Assembly: GCA_024707325.1 (NCBI GenBank)
Contig: JANPZY010000004.1
Coordinates: 1,044,719 to 1,108,718 of the forward strand
Length of the DNA stretch: 64,000 nt
Reading direction: 5' to 3'
DNA from: Opitutus sp.
GTDB lineage: Bacteria; Verrucomicrobiota; Verrucomicrobiia; Opitutales; Opitutaceae
A program made the position numbers and the translations under genes. Positions 42,377-52,299 of the stretch are shown piece after piece. A model generated the notes under the pieces. The model saw nothing but the letters and a program-made list of their open reading frames with translations, was not told where the DNA came from and did no database searches. The first letter of the stretch is position 1, and every line of letters starts with the position of its first letter.

Positions 42377-44440
42377 ATGAGATCTTTGCTTCTTCGCTGC
42401 TGGGTCCTTTCGTTGGTCGTGTTCTCCACCTGGGTCGTAGCCGCGCCGCGGGCGATCACGCCGGAGGATCTTTGGAAGGTCCGCCGCCCCAGCGCGCTCG
42501 ATCTTTCACCCGATGGCTCGCGCCTCGTGTTCGTGGTGCAGGACTTCAACCTCGAGAAGAACAACTCTGTCTCACGTTTGTGGATACTCGAGACCGCGAC
42601 CGGCGAAACGCGTCAGCTCACCACGGCGGAGAGCTCCGACGGTGCGCCGAAATGGAGTCCTGACGGACGCCAGATTGTGTTCACCTCGAAGCGCAGCGGC
42701 GACGAGCAACCGGCACTCTATCTGATCCGACCGGATGGCGGCGAAGCGCAGAAACTGCTCGAGCTGCCGAAGGGCATCGCCAGTCCGCAATGGTTGCCGG
42801 ACGGCAAGCGCATCGTTTTCGCGACCAAAGTGCTGCCGAAGTTCGGCAACGATTGGGAGGCAATGAAAGCCGAGTGGAAGAAGCGCGGTGAGTCGAAGGT
42901 CTCGGCCAAGGTGAGCGAGAACGCGTTTATCCGCTACTTCGACACGTGGCGAATGGATGACGAGGCGACACACCTGCTCACCGTCGACATCGAGACGAAG
43001 CAGATTGTGGATCTCACGCCGCGCTGGGACCGCGCGTTTCGTTTCGACGGCGGCGCGCAGTTTGACGTTTCTCCGGACGGCAAGTGGCTCGCGCTGTCGG
43101 TTGGCACCGTGCCGCCGCCTTATCACGGCGGAAACGAGAACACCGACATCTACCTGCTCTCGATCGACGATCCGTCGCAGGAGTGGAAGAACCTGACGGC
43201 GGACAACATCTACTCCGACGATGCTCCGCGCTTCACGCCGGATGGAAAAGCGATCGTGTTTGGTCGCGACATCCGCGAGCGCAACCTGCCGGAGTTCACT
43301 AAAGTGATGCGCGTGGATATCGCCGACGGACGCCTCACGCGCCTGCTGGCCGAGGTGGATCTGTCGCCGCAGGACTGGAAGTTTTCGAAGGATGGAAAAA
43401 CGCTCTACTTCCGCGCCGAGGATCGCGGGCGGACGAAGATTTTCTCGGCCACCGCCGACGGCACGAACGTGAAGCCCGTCTTCGAGCGTGGCACCAACAC
43501 CGTGCTCACGGTCGGCGAGAAGCAGCTCTATTTCCTGCACCAGAATTTCTCGCGAGCCGACGAAGTTTACGCGCTCGATCTCGCGAGCGGAAAAGCGGAA
43601 GCGAAGACGACGCTGAACGACTCGCTTTTCGCCGAGCTGAAGCTCGGGCGCGTGGAGGAATACACCTTTACCGGCGCGGGCGGCGACACCGTGCAGGGCT
43701 GGCTCATTTATCCGCCGGACTTCGATCCGACGAAAAAGTATCCGTTTCTCCAACTGATGCACGGCGGCCCGGCGACGATGATCGGCGACATGTGGCAACC
43801 GCGCTGGAACGCGCAGGTGTTTGTCGCTCCCGGCGAAGACGCGCCCGATGGTTTCGTCGCAACGTGGGTGAATCGCCACGGCTCGACCGGCTTCGGCGAA
43901 AAGTTCGTGCAGTCGATCGAAGGCGCGTGGGGCGAGAAACCGTTCGAGGATGTGATGAAGGCGACGGACTTTCTGTTGGAGAAACATGCGTTTCTCGACG
44001 CGGACCGCACCGCCGCGCTGGGTGCGAGCTACGGCGGTTATCTCGCGAGCTGGATCTGCGGACACACGGAGCGTTTTCGCACGATCGTCTGCCACGCGGG
44101 CGTGACGGATTTCGACACGCAATTCGCGTCGGACGCCGCGCTTTTCTGGCAGGACGGCGTGATGGACGGTTCGCCGTGGCGTCGCACCGAAGCGTATGAC
44201 CGGATGAATCCGATGAACTACGCGGACCAATTCAAGACGCCCACCCTCGTGATCCACGGCGAACTCGACTACCGCGTGCCGGTGGCGCAGGGCATTCTCT
44301 TTTACGGAGCGCTGCAGGCGCAGGGCGTGCCGTCGCGACTCGTCTATTTTCCCGACGAGAACCACTGGATCCTGAAGCCGCAGAACTCGGTGTTCTGGTA
44401 TGGCGAAGTGCGCTCGTGGCTCGTGCGCTGGCTCAAGTAA
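42377..44440 (+). CDS. Exported S9-family peptidase (prolyl oligopeptidase / acylaminoacyl-peptidase type)
   Basis: A 687-residue protein with a signal peptide (WVLSLVVFSTWVVAAP). A WD40-like beta-propeller (TolB-type blades such as KWSPDGRQIVFTSKRSGDEQ) spans about 40-400. The C-terminal alpha/beta hydrolase has nucleophile Ser in GASYGGYLASWICG, Asp in IHGELDYRVP and His in FPDENHWI. Such enzymes cleave short peptides. ATG 42377 is chosen because it starts the signal peptide; the upstream frame reads the repeat locus. Confidence 0.92.
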   Translation: MRSLLLRCWVLSLVVFSTWVVAAPRAITPEDLWKVRRPSALDLSPDGSRLVFVVQDFNLEKNNSVSRLWILETATGETRQLTTAESSDGAPKWSPDGRQIVFTSKRSGDEQPALYLIRPDGGEAQKLLELPKGIASPQWLPDGKRIVFATKVLPKFGNDWEAMKAEWKKRGESKVSAKVSENAFIRYFDTWRMDDEATHLLTVDIETKQIVDLTPRWDRAFRFDGGAQFDVSPDGKWLALSVGTVPPPYHGGNENTDIYLLSIDDPSQEWKNLTADNIYSDDAPRFTPDGKAIVFGRDIRERNLPEFTKVMRVDIADGRLTRLLAEVDLSPQDWKFSKDGKTLYFRAEDRGRTKIFSATADGTNVKPVFERGTNTVLTVGEKQLYFLHQNFSRADEVYALDLASGKAEAKTTLNDSLFAELKLGRVEEYTFTGAGGDTVQGWLIYPPDFDPTKKYPFLQLMHGGPATMIGDMWQPRWNAQVFVAPGEDAPDGFVATWVNRHGSTGFGEKFVQSIEGAWGEKPFEDVMKATDFLLEKHAFLDADRTAALGASYGGYLASWICGHTERFRTIVCHAGVTDFDTQFASDAALFWQDGVMDGSPWRRTEAYDRMNPMNYADQFKTPTLVIHGELDYRVPVAQGILFYGALQAQGVPSRLVYFPDENHWILKPQNSVFWYGEVRSWLVRWLK

Positions 44441-44448
44441 CCGCGTCC

Positions 44449-44985
44449 ATGAAACTCGTCGTCCTCCACGGTCCTCCGGCGGTGGGAAAACTCACCGTCG
44501 CGCGCGAACTCGCTGCGCTGAGTGGTTGGAAGTTGTTTCACAACCACCTCGTGGTCGATGCGCTGCTGGAAGTGTTCGAGTTCGGCAGTCCGGGTTTCGT
44601 GACGCTCCGCGAACGCATGTGGCTGGATGTTTTTGCCGAAGCGAGCGCGAGCGGGCTGCCGGGGTTGATCTTCACGTTCAATCCCGAGAGCTCGGTCGCA
44701 CAGGAATTTCTGGAAAAGCTCGCGGACGGCTGCCGCCAGCGCGGCGACTCGCTACACTTCGTCGCGCTCACCTGCCCCGAGGAAACGATCGAGCAACGGC
44801 TGGACGACCAGGCACGTGGCGGGCGGAAACTTCGCTCGCTCGCGATGTATCGGGAACTCCGCGACGCAGGGGTGTTTAAGAAACCCGTCATGCCGCCCTC
44901 GGAGTTTACGTTGGACACGAGCCTCCACGACCCGGCGACGGCAGCACGGATGCTCTGGCAACACTTCACCGGCGGGCGGTCTTGA
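44449..44985 (+). CDS. P-loop kinase-like protein (shikimate/AAA_33 type)
   Basis: A 178-residue protein with Walker A at the N-terminus (LHGPPAVGKLTVAREL), a substrate-like NHLVVDALLEVF segment and a lid region CPEETIEQRLDDQARGG. The layout fits small-molecule kinases of the AAA_33/zeta-toxin-like group. The start lies 8 bases after the S9 peptidase stop. The C-terminal ASLHDP-like TSLHDPATAARMLW is usual for this group. Substrate unknown. Confidence 0.8.
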   Translation: MKLVVLHGPPAVGKLTVARELAALSGWKLFHNHLVVDALLEVFEFGSPGFVTLRERMWLDVFAEASASGLPGLIFTFNPESSVAQEFLEKLADGCRQRGDSLHFVALTCPEETIEQRLDDQARGGRKLRSLAMYRELRDAGVFKKPVMPPSEFTLDTSLHDPATAARMLWQHFTGGRS

Positions 44986-45047
44986 GCCCGGACGAAGGGC
45001 CGCAAAGCGGGGTTGCGCGGAACATTTTCGCGGCTAATTTTGACAGC

Positions 45048-45674
45048 ATGATGATGAAGCGACGCACCCGCCTGATCGTCACCGCGCTCGTCCTCGCGGA
45101 GATGGTTTACCTTTGCACGGAACTCTCCGCCCAATCCGCACCTTCCAGCGCAGTGAAGACCGAGACGGACGACGCGGCGGAGGTGAGCGTGGACCTCACG
45201 AAGCCGAAGCGCTCGCGCGCGATCTCGAACTCGCTCGCTGCGTCGCTGGCGGACTCGATGCCGAAATACAATCCTCCCCCGAAGCCGAAAGCCGAGGAGC
45301 AGGAAGATGAGGATGTCGATCTGCGCGACATCGACAAGCCGCGCAACCGCATCATCCGCCTGCCGAAATATGTGGTGCAGGAACCGAAGCCGCCGGTCTT
45401 CCGCGAGCGCGATCTGCACTCGCTGGCGAACCGCACATCGCTGGCGATGCAGCGCTACGCTGGCCTGAATTTCGGACCGTTTTCCCGACTCAACCGCCCC
45501 ATTGCGCTCGCCATGTATGAGGAGCAGGAGCGACTGAACAATATGGCCGACCTCGAAGACACTGCGCGCACGGTCGGGGTGGCCGACAAAGCCGCAGCCG
45601 ACTACATCCGCCGCGAATCCGCATCGACGTTCATGCGGACAAGTGAGTTCGGCTTCCAGGGCGGCCCGAAATAA
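45048..45674 (+). CDS. Hypothetical exported protein, charged and proline-rich
   Basis: A 208-residue product with an N-terminal signal or anchor (LIVTALVLAEMVYLCTELSA), then a low-complexity stretch (MPKYNPPPKPKAEEQEDEDV) and a helical C-terminus (YEEQERLNNMADLEDTARTV). Three consecutive Met codons (45048-45056) precede KRRTRL. No family recognised; similar composition is usual for lineage-specific envelope proteins. Confidence 0.65.
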   Translation: MMMKRRTRLIVTALVLAEMVYLCTELSAQSAPSSAVKTETDDAAEVSVDLTKPKRSRAISNSLAASLADSMPKYNPPPKPKAEEQEDEDVDLRDIDKPRNRIIRLPKYVVQEPKPPVFRERDLHSLANRTSLAMQRYAGLNFGPFSRLNRPIALAMYEEQERLNNMADLEDTARTVGVADKAAADYIRRESASTFMRTSEFGFQGGPK

Positions 45675-45689
45675 CCGCAGGTTCGTCGC

Positions 45690-45989
45690 TCACGCGGGCA
45701 ACAGCGCGCGCACGAGCGAAGCCCATTCGTCGTCGAGCGAAGCGCTCGCCGGCACGGCGGGTTTTCCCGCCCGGCGATACCAATACTCGGCGTTGCCCTG
45801 ATCGCCTTCCTTGCGGTGCAAATATGCATGCACCCAGGCCCCATCGCCGCTCATTTCGTCCTGCACGCAGCGATGCGCGGCGTCCCACTCGCCGCGGCGG
45901 TCGAGCCACAGCGCGCAAAGGGCGGAGGACCACTCGGATCGCGGCTGCGCATCGCGGGCGGCGGAGGCGGCGAATTCTTCAAATGACAT
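45690..45989 (-). CDS. Hypothetical small helical protein
   Basis: A 99-residue product (SFEEFAASAARDAQ, LCALWLDRRGEWDAAHRCVQ, HRKEGDQGNAEYWYRRAGKP). The repeated helix pairs, with GDQGNAEYWYRRAG as the best conserved part, suggest a two-repeat TPR/SEL1-like fold. It lies alone between the plus-strand genes, convergent with one and divergent from birA. Function unknown. Confidence 0.72.
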   Translation of the reverse strand: MSFEEFAASAARDAQPRSEWSSALCALWLDRRGEWDAAHRCVQDEMSGDGAWVHAYLHRKEGDQGNAEYWYRRAGKPAVPASASLDDEWASLVRALLPA

Positions 45990-46041
45990 TTGCCCCACCG
46001 TGGTCCGCTCCTTTCTAGTTTCAAGCGTCCGTCACTCCTAA

Positions 46042-47031
46042 ATGCCTTCAGCTGACCACGTCATCCTCCGCGAGTTGCTAGCGCGCGAACCGGAGTTCAC
46101 TTCCGGCGCCGAACTCGCGGACAAACTCGGGATCACCCGGGTCTCGGTCTGGCAGCACATGGAGAAGCTGCGGGCGCAAGGTTTCGAATTCGAGGCCGCA
46201 CGCTCGCGCGGATATCGCATCTCGCGCCGGCCGGACAAGCTGCACGTGGCCTTGATCGAAGTGCACCTGAAGGGTCGCGCGCGCCGCTGCCCGATCACGC
46301 TGCTCGACGAGGTCGACAGCACCAACGACGAGGCCGCGCGCCAGCTCGCTTCGGGCCGCGAAGCGCCGTTCGTCGTGCTCGCGCGCAAGCAAACCAAGGG
46401 ACGCGGCCGGCTCGGGCGCGCATGGCACAGCGAAGCCAACGGAAATCTCTACGCGAGCTTCGCGTTTCGGCCGACATTGCCGCCGGGCGGCATGGCGACG
46501 TTTACGCTCTGGATGGGCGTCAACGTGTGCGAACTGATCTCGAATTTCGCGCAGGTCGATCCGGGCATCAAATGGCCCAACGACATCCTGTTTCACGGAC
46601 GCAAAGCGGGCGGCATGCTCACCGAGGCGCGCGTCGACGCGGACCAGATCCGCGATCTCGTGTTTGGACTCGGGCTCAACGTGAACGGTGCCACCGCGAG
46701 CTGGCCGGGTGAGTTGTCGCGTCGCGCCGTGTCACTCGCCGAAGAAGCGAAGGGCACGCTCGACATCAACCGCTTCGCCGCCGCGCTGATCGGACGCGTG
46801 TGGCTGTCCTACGAAAAGTTCGTGGCCGGCGAGCACACGGAAACGTTCGCCGACATGTGGCAGCGCTTCGACGTGCTGCGCGGTCAACCGATCGCCGTGC
46901 TGCAAGGCAACAAACGCATCGCGGGCACCGCGGCCGGAATCGACAACGACGGCTCGCTGCTCATTCGTCCGGAGAGCGGACGAATCCAGCGTTTCCATGC
47001 GGGCGACGTGACTCTGGAAAAACGCCCTTGA
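46042..47031 (+). CDS. birA: Bifunctional biotin-protein ligase / biotin operon repressor
   Basis: A 329-residue protein. The N-terminal winged helix (ELADKLGITRVSVWQHMEKL) binds DNA. The ligase domain has DEVDSTNDEAARQLASG, the nucleotide loop KQTKGRGRLGRAWHSE, IKWPNDILFHGRKAGGML and the C-terminal SH3-like domain (LRGQPIAVLQGNKRIAGTAA). It makes biotinyl-AMP and biotinylates acyl carrier subunits of carboxylases. The ABC ATPase gene follows 11 bases later, so birA heads the operon. Confidence 0.94.
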   Translation: MPSADHVILRELLAREPEFTSGAELADKLGITRVSVWQHMEKLRAQGFEFEAARSRGYRISRRPDKLHVALIEVHLKGRARRCPITLLDEVDSTNDEAARQLASGREAPFVVLARKQTKGRGRLGRAWHSEANGNLYASFAFRPTLPPGGMATFTLWMGVNVCELISNFAQVDPGIKWPNDILFHGRKAGGMLTEARVDADQIRDLVFGLGLNVNGATASWPGELSRRAVSLAEEAKGTLDINRFAAALIGRVWLSYEKFVAGEHTETFADMWQRFDVLRGQPIAVLQGNKRIAGTAAGIDNDGSLLIRPESGRIQRFHAGDVTLEKRP

Positions 47032-47042
47032 GAGACCGCACC

Positions 47043-48065
<1,023 letters not shown>

Positions 48066-48095
48066 TCCGCGAAACCGCGCGCCGCACCGAAGCCG

Positions 48096-48857
48096 ATGAA
48101 GCACTTCTTCACCCTCCTCAGTCACGAGATCCGCATGCTCCTGGTGAGCCCCGCCACGTATGTCGCGGCGACGGCGTTTCTGCTGTTCATGGGCTTTATG
48201 TTCACGGGCATGCTCGAGAGCTACAGCAAGGAGCCGCAGGAGCTCTCGCCGGCGTATGTGTTTTTCCAGTTCTTCTGGCTGCCCGTGTTCTTCATGGTGC
48301 CGCTGCTGACGATGAAGAGCCTCGCGGAGGAGCGTCGGCTCGGGACGATCGAGACGCTGCTCACGACACCGATCACCACGACTGAAGTCGTCCTCGGCAA
48401 ATACGGTGCGGCCTACCTGCTCTATCTGACGCTCTGGGGCTGCACCGGCGGCTTCTTCTACATTCTCCAGAAATTCTCGGGTGATATCCGCTTTCTCGAT
48501 GTCGGACCGTTGATCGGCGGCTACACGTTTGTCGCGATCTCGGGATTGTTCTTCGTGGCGATCGGTATCTTCACGAGTTCGCTGAGCCGCAATCAGGCCG
48601 TCGCGGGCATTATCTGTTTCGTGCTGCTCGTGGCCGTGATCGGCGGCACCAACTATCTGGCGGACAGCGCGTGGCTCAGCCGCGAGAGCCTCGATCCACT
48701 CAAGGATGCCGTGGGCTACATGCAGGTGCTCTCGCACCGCGACGACTTCACGCGCGGCGTGGTCGATACGCGCCAACTGCTCTTCTACCTGAGCGGCACC
48801 GTGCTCGCGCTGATCTTCAGCATCCTCGGCGTCGAAGCGAAACTGCTGCATTCATAA
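48096..48857 (+). CDS. ABC-2 permease (GldF-like)
   Basis: A 253-residue integral membrane protein with six helices (ATYVAATAFLLFMGFMFTGM; FFQFFWLPVFFMVPLLTMKS; VAGIICFVLLVAVIGGTNYL and others). The conserved EERRLGTIETLLTTPITTTE cytoplasmic segment contacts the ATPase. Short linker (30 bases) after the ATPase gene. Substrate not known. Confidence 0.9.
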   Translation: MKHFFTLLSHEIRMLLVSPATYVAATAFLLFMGFMFTGMLESYSKEPQELSPAYVFFQFFWLPVFFMVPLLTMKSLAEERRLGTIETLLTTPITTTEVVLGKYGAAYLLYLTLWGCTGGFFYILQKFSGDIRFLDVGPLIGGYTFVAISGLFFVAIGIFTSSLSRNQAVAGIICFVLLVAVIGGTNYLADSAWLSRESLDPLKDAVGYMQVLSHRDDFTRGVVDTRQLLFYLSGTVLALIFSILGVEAKLLHS

Positions 48858-48879
48858 CGCCCGCCTTTTCGAGTAACCG

Positions 48880-50376
48880 ATGCCGCTGACCGACAGTTTT
48901 CGCGCCGCCCGCTGGATTCGCACGCTCAACCTCGTGTTGCAGGCCGTGCTGTTCCTCACGCTTTTCGGCGGACTGAACTACGTGGCCCGCAACCATGCGT
49001 GGCGCTTCGACCTCACCTCGCAACGCCGCTTCTCCCTCTCGCCGGAAACGCTCTCGTATCTGCACACGCTGCCGCGTCCGGTGAAGATCGTCGTCACGCT
49101 CACCGAGGACTCGGACAATCCCGAGATCGCCCAAGCGTTCCGCGATCTGCGCGGACTGCTGCGCGAATACGCTTACGCGACCGAGAAAGCCCCCAACCGC
49201 CGCATCACCGTCGATTTTCTGGATGTTTATCAGCGGCGTCGCGAAGCCGACCAACTCGGCATCACGGAAGCCAACCGCATCGTTTTCATCTGCGGCGACA
49301 AACGTCGTTCCGTCACGCTCGGCGAAATCTATGAGGTGAAGAACCGCACGCAAAAGGTCGCGTTTCGCGGCGAACAGGCGATCACCGCGGCCCTCCTCGA
49401 CGTAGCCAGTCCCGGCCGGAAAAAAATCTACTTCCTCGCAGGGCACGGCGAGCTGAGCCCTGACGACGTCGATTCCGTGCGCGGCCTTTCCGAACTGCGC
49501 GATGTCCTGCGTCAGCGAAACTTCGACATCGACACGCTGAACCTCTCCTACCTGCGGCGCGTGCCCGACGACGCAGCGCTGGTGGTGGCGGTTGCACCCC
49601 AAGGGCGCTTCCAGGCGCTCGAGCAGGAACTGTTGCGTCAGTATCTCGCGACGAGCGCCGGACGCGTGATCATGCTGCTCGCACCTGGCAGTCCGCACGG
49701 GCTCGAAGACTTGCTGCTCGATTGGGGAATTCTCGTCGACGACGACCTCATCTGCGACACCGGCACGCAGAACATGACCGAGGAAGGCGAGCTGCTCTTG
49801 CGCTTCCTCGCGCCGCATCCGGTCACGCAGACGCTCATCGACTACAATCTCTATCCGCGCGTGGGACCGGCGCGCAGCGTGCGTCCCGATCCAGGTCGTT
49901 CGCTTGGCAACGGGCTCACCGTCACGACCCTCGCGGCCACCTCCACCACCGCGTGGGGTGAAGTGAGTTATCGTTTGCACGGCGCCTACGAATTTACGCC
50001 GGGCGTGGACATCCGGAGCCTCCCAGGCATGGAGCCGAAGGACCGCCTTGGTGTTGTCGTCGCCTCCGAGCGGGTGTCCGTGCGCGACAACCTGCCGTTC
50101 AGCGTGCGCGGTGGTCGCGTTGTCGTTTTCGGCACCGGCGATCTGATCGCGAACAACCGTATCGCCGACGTCGCCAACCAAAACATCTTCCTCAGCGCGG
50201 TGAACTGGACGGTCGATCGCGACGCGCAGTTCAACATCCCCGCGCGCCCGATCGATCGCTTCCAACTCTCGCTCAGCGCGGGTGAACTCAGCCGGCTGCG
50301 CTACACTCTCCTGCTTGCCCTGCCCGGCGCGGCTGCCGTGCTCGGTTTGATCGTTTACTGGACGCGCCGCTCGTAA
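48880..50376 (+). CDS. GldG-like ABC auxiliary protein (Gldg/DUF4350-type)
   Basis: A 498-residue protein with one N-terminal (VLQAVLFLTLFGGLNYVARN) and one C-terminal helix (LLLALPGAAAVLGLIVYWTR) flanking a large periplasmic domain: FDLTSQRRFSLSPETLSYL, KNRTQKVAFRGEQAITAALL, KIYFLAGHGELSP and a ThuA-like fold. This is the ABC_transp_aux/GldG architecture. It probably partners the GldF-like permease across the membrane. Role in gliding is not implied. Confidence 0.88.
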   Translation: MPLTDSFRAARWIRTLNLVLQAVLFLTLFGGLNYVARNHAWRFDLTSQRRFSLSPETLSYLHTLPRPVKIVVTLTEDSDNPEIAQAFRDLRGLLREYAYATEKAPNRRITVDFLDVYQRRREADQLGITEANRIVFICGDKRRSVTLGEIYEVKNRTQKVAFRGEQAITAALLDVASPGRKKIYFLAGHGELSPDDVDSVRGLSELRDVLRQRNFDIDTLNLSYLRRVPDDAALVVAVAPQGRFQALEQELLRQYLATSAGRVIMLLAPGSPHGLEDLLLDWGILVDDDLICDTGTQNMTEEGELLLRFLAPHPVTQTLIDYNLYPRVGPARSVRPDPGRSLGNGLTVTTLAATSTTAWGEVSYRLHGAYEFTPGVDIRSLPGMEPKDRLGVVVASERVSVRDNLPFSVRGGRVVVFGTGDLIANNRIADVANQNIFLSAVNWTVDRDAQFNIPARPIDRFQLSLSAGELSRLRYTLLLALPGAAAVLGLIVYWTRRS

Positions 50377-50394
50377 TCTCCCGCCCTTTTTCCC

Positions 50395-52293
50395 ATGCGC
50401 ACCAAAGTCACGCTCGTGCTCCTGTTCCTGAACGTTGCGCTGTTCTTCTTCATCTTTCAGTTCGAGCGCCGCTGGCGCACCGAGGACAACTGGAAGGAAG
50501 CCCGCCGCCGCGTGCTCGGCGCCGAGGCCGCCGATCTCCGCAGCCTCGAGATCACAACCGGCAACCGCACGCTCGCGCTCACGCGCCGCGGCGACACGTG
50601 GTTCTTCGTTCGTCCGATCGAGTGGCCCGCAAATCCCAACGCCATCAGCCGCATCGTCAACGAGCTCCAGTTTCTGGAACACGAGACCAGCTTCAGCGTC
50701 GCCGACCTCGCGCGAAACGGACAATCGCTCGCCGACTACGGTCTCGATCAGCCGCGACTCACGGTGACGTTTACCTCCGGCGAACCCGGCAGCGAAGCGG
50801 TCGGCCGTCCCACGCAGCTTCGCCTCGGCGACGTCACGAAAGACGGCTTGCGCTTGTATCTGCTCTCGCCCGACGGCGAACGCATTCACGTGGTGAGCCA
50901 GAGTCTCGCGCGCAGTCTCTCGCTCACGTTCGACGAGCTGCACGCGGACACGATCTTCACGATCCCGGTGTTCGAAGCGCGCTCGCTGAACTTGCAAACC
51001 GCGGCGCCCGCGAGCTTGCGCATCCGTCTTCGCCGCGACGGCAGCCGCTGGTCGTTTGAGACGCCGATCATCGCCCGTGCGAGCAAGAATGCCACCGAGC
51101 TCGCGATCAACGGTCTCAACGCGCTTCGCGTGCGCAGCTTCGTGACGCAGGATGCGCCGGCCACGCTGCCCACGGAAAAACCGTCGCTCCGCATCAGCCT
51201 CGAAGGAAACAACCGTCGCGAAACGCTCATCCTCGGCGACCGCGTTGCCTCGGGCAGCGACGCCGATCCGGAATACTACGCGCAACTCGACGGACGCAGC
51301 GCGCTCTTCACCATTGCGATTCCCGCCACGCTGAAAAGTTCGCTCGATCGCGCGCAGGAAGCGCTGCGTGAAGCGCGCATTCTCGAGCTCGATCCGAGCC
51401 GTGTGTCGTCGATCAATTTCGTTTCGCCCAATGAGGCGCCGCTCACCCTGCAACGTCTCGAAACCACCAACACCGCCGGCGCGCCCGCATGGCAGATCGT
51501 GTTGCGTGGCGACGGTGCGCAAGGTCCGCAGACGCTGCCCGCCGATGCCGCCGCGGTCGCTCGTCTGCTGACCCAGCTTTCGCTGCTTTCCGCCGCGCGC
51601 TTCCAGAGCGACGCGCCGCGCGACGCCGATCTCGAAGGGTGGGGCTTTAACCGGCCCGAGCGCGAAATCACGCTCACCACGATCAACGGTTCGCCGGTGA
51701 CGCTGCAGATCGGCCTGCCCACGCCGCGCGACGGTTTCGCTTACGCGCGCCTCGCCGGCAACTCCGCGTCCGTTTACGCGATCGATCCGGAGATCATCCG
51801 CGAAACGCCGACCGATCCCGCCGCGTGGCGTCAACGCGTGCTGCGCGATCTGCCGGCCGGCGCGCGCATCACCGCGCTGAAACTCACTGATCTCAGCGAC
51901 GGCGTCGTGCTGTTGAACACTCAGCTTTCGGCCGACGGCGAGCCCGAGACGACCAGCGTGCCCGCCGGAGAAATCGCCGCACTCCTGCCCCACCTGCGCA
52001 CCTTGCGCGCACGTGAGTTCGTGCGCGATCAGTTCGTCGATCAGGTGATGTTCGCCGGAGCGGAGCGCCGCTGGCGCTACCGTCTCGATGCCACCATCAC
52101 ACTCACGGGTGGCGCGGGCGAACAAGTGAGCACATCGGAGCTGTTTCTCTCGCCTCGCTTGAGTGGCGATCAGCAATTGGCCGCATCGCGCGAGTTCAAC
52201 GCGGTTTTCCTGATCGAACAGCCGCTGCTCGATCAATTGTGGAAGATCATCGAGGGTCCGCGCGATCCCGGCCCGGCATCCGAATCTCCCTAA
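50395..52293 (+). CDS. DUF4340-domain protein
   Basis: A 632-residue protein with an N-terminal anchor (VTLVLLFLNVALFFFIFQFE) and repeated DUF4340 beta modules (LRSLEITTGNRTLALTRRG, LADYGLDQPRLTVTFTSG, LEGWGFNRPEREITLTTING). DUF4340 genes regularly follow gldG-like genes and the product probably extends the periplasmic part of the exporter. It starts 18 bases after the GldG-like stop. Confidence 0.85.
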   Translation: MRTKVTLVLLFLNVALFFFIFQFERRWRTEDNWKEARRRVLGAEAADLRSLEITTGNRTLALTRRGDTWFFVRPIEWPANPNAISRIVNELQFLEHETSFSVADLARNGQSLADYGLDQPRLTVTFTSGEPGSEAVGRPTQLRLGDVTKDGLRLYLLSPDGERIHVVSQSLARSLSLTFDELHADTIFTIPVFEARSLNLQTAAPASLRIRLRRDGSRWSFETPIIARASKNATELAINGLNALRVRSFVTQDAPATLPTEKPSLRISLEGNNRRETLILGDRVASGSDADPEYYAQLDGRSALFTIAIPATLKSSLDRAQEALREARILELDPSRVSSINFVSPNEAPLTLQRLETTNTAGAPAWQIVLRGDGAQGPQTLPADAAAVARLLTQLSLLSAARFQSDAPRDADLEGWGFNRPEREITLTTINGSPVTLQIGLPTPRDGFAYARLAGNSASVYAIDPEIIRETPTDPAAWRQRVLRDLPAGARITALKLTDLSDGVVLLNTQLSADGEPETTSVPAGEIAALLPHLRTLRAREFVRDQFVDQVMFAGAERRWRYRLDATITLTGGAGEQVSTSELFLSPRLSGDQQLAASREFNAVFLIEQPLLDQLWKIIEGPRDPGPASESP

Positions 52294-52299
52294 ACGCTT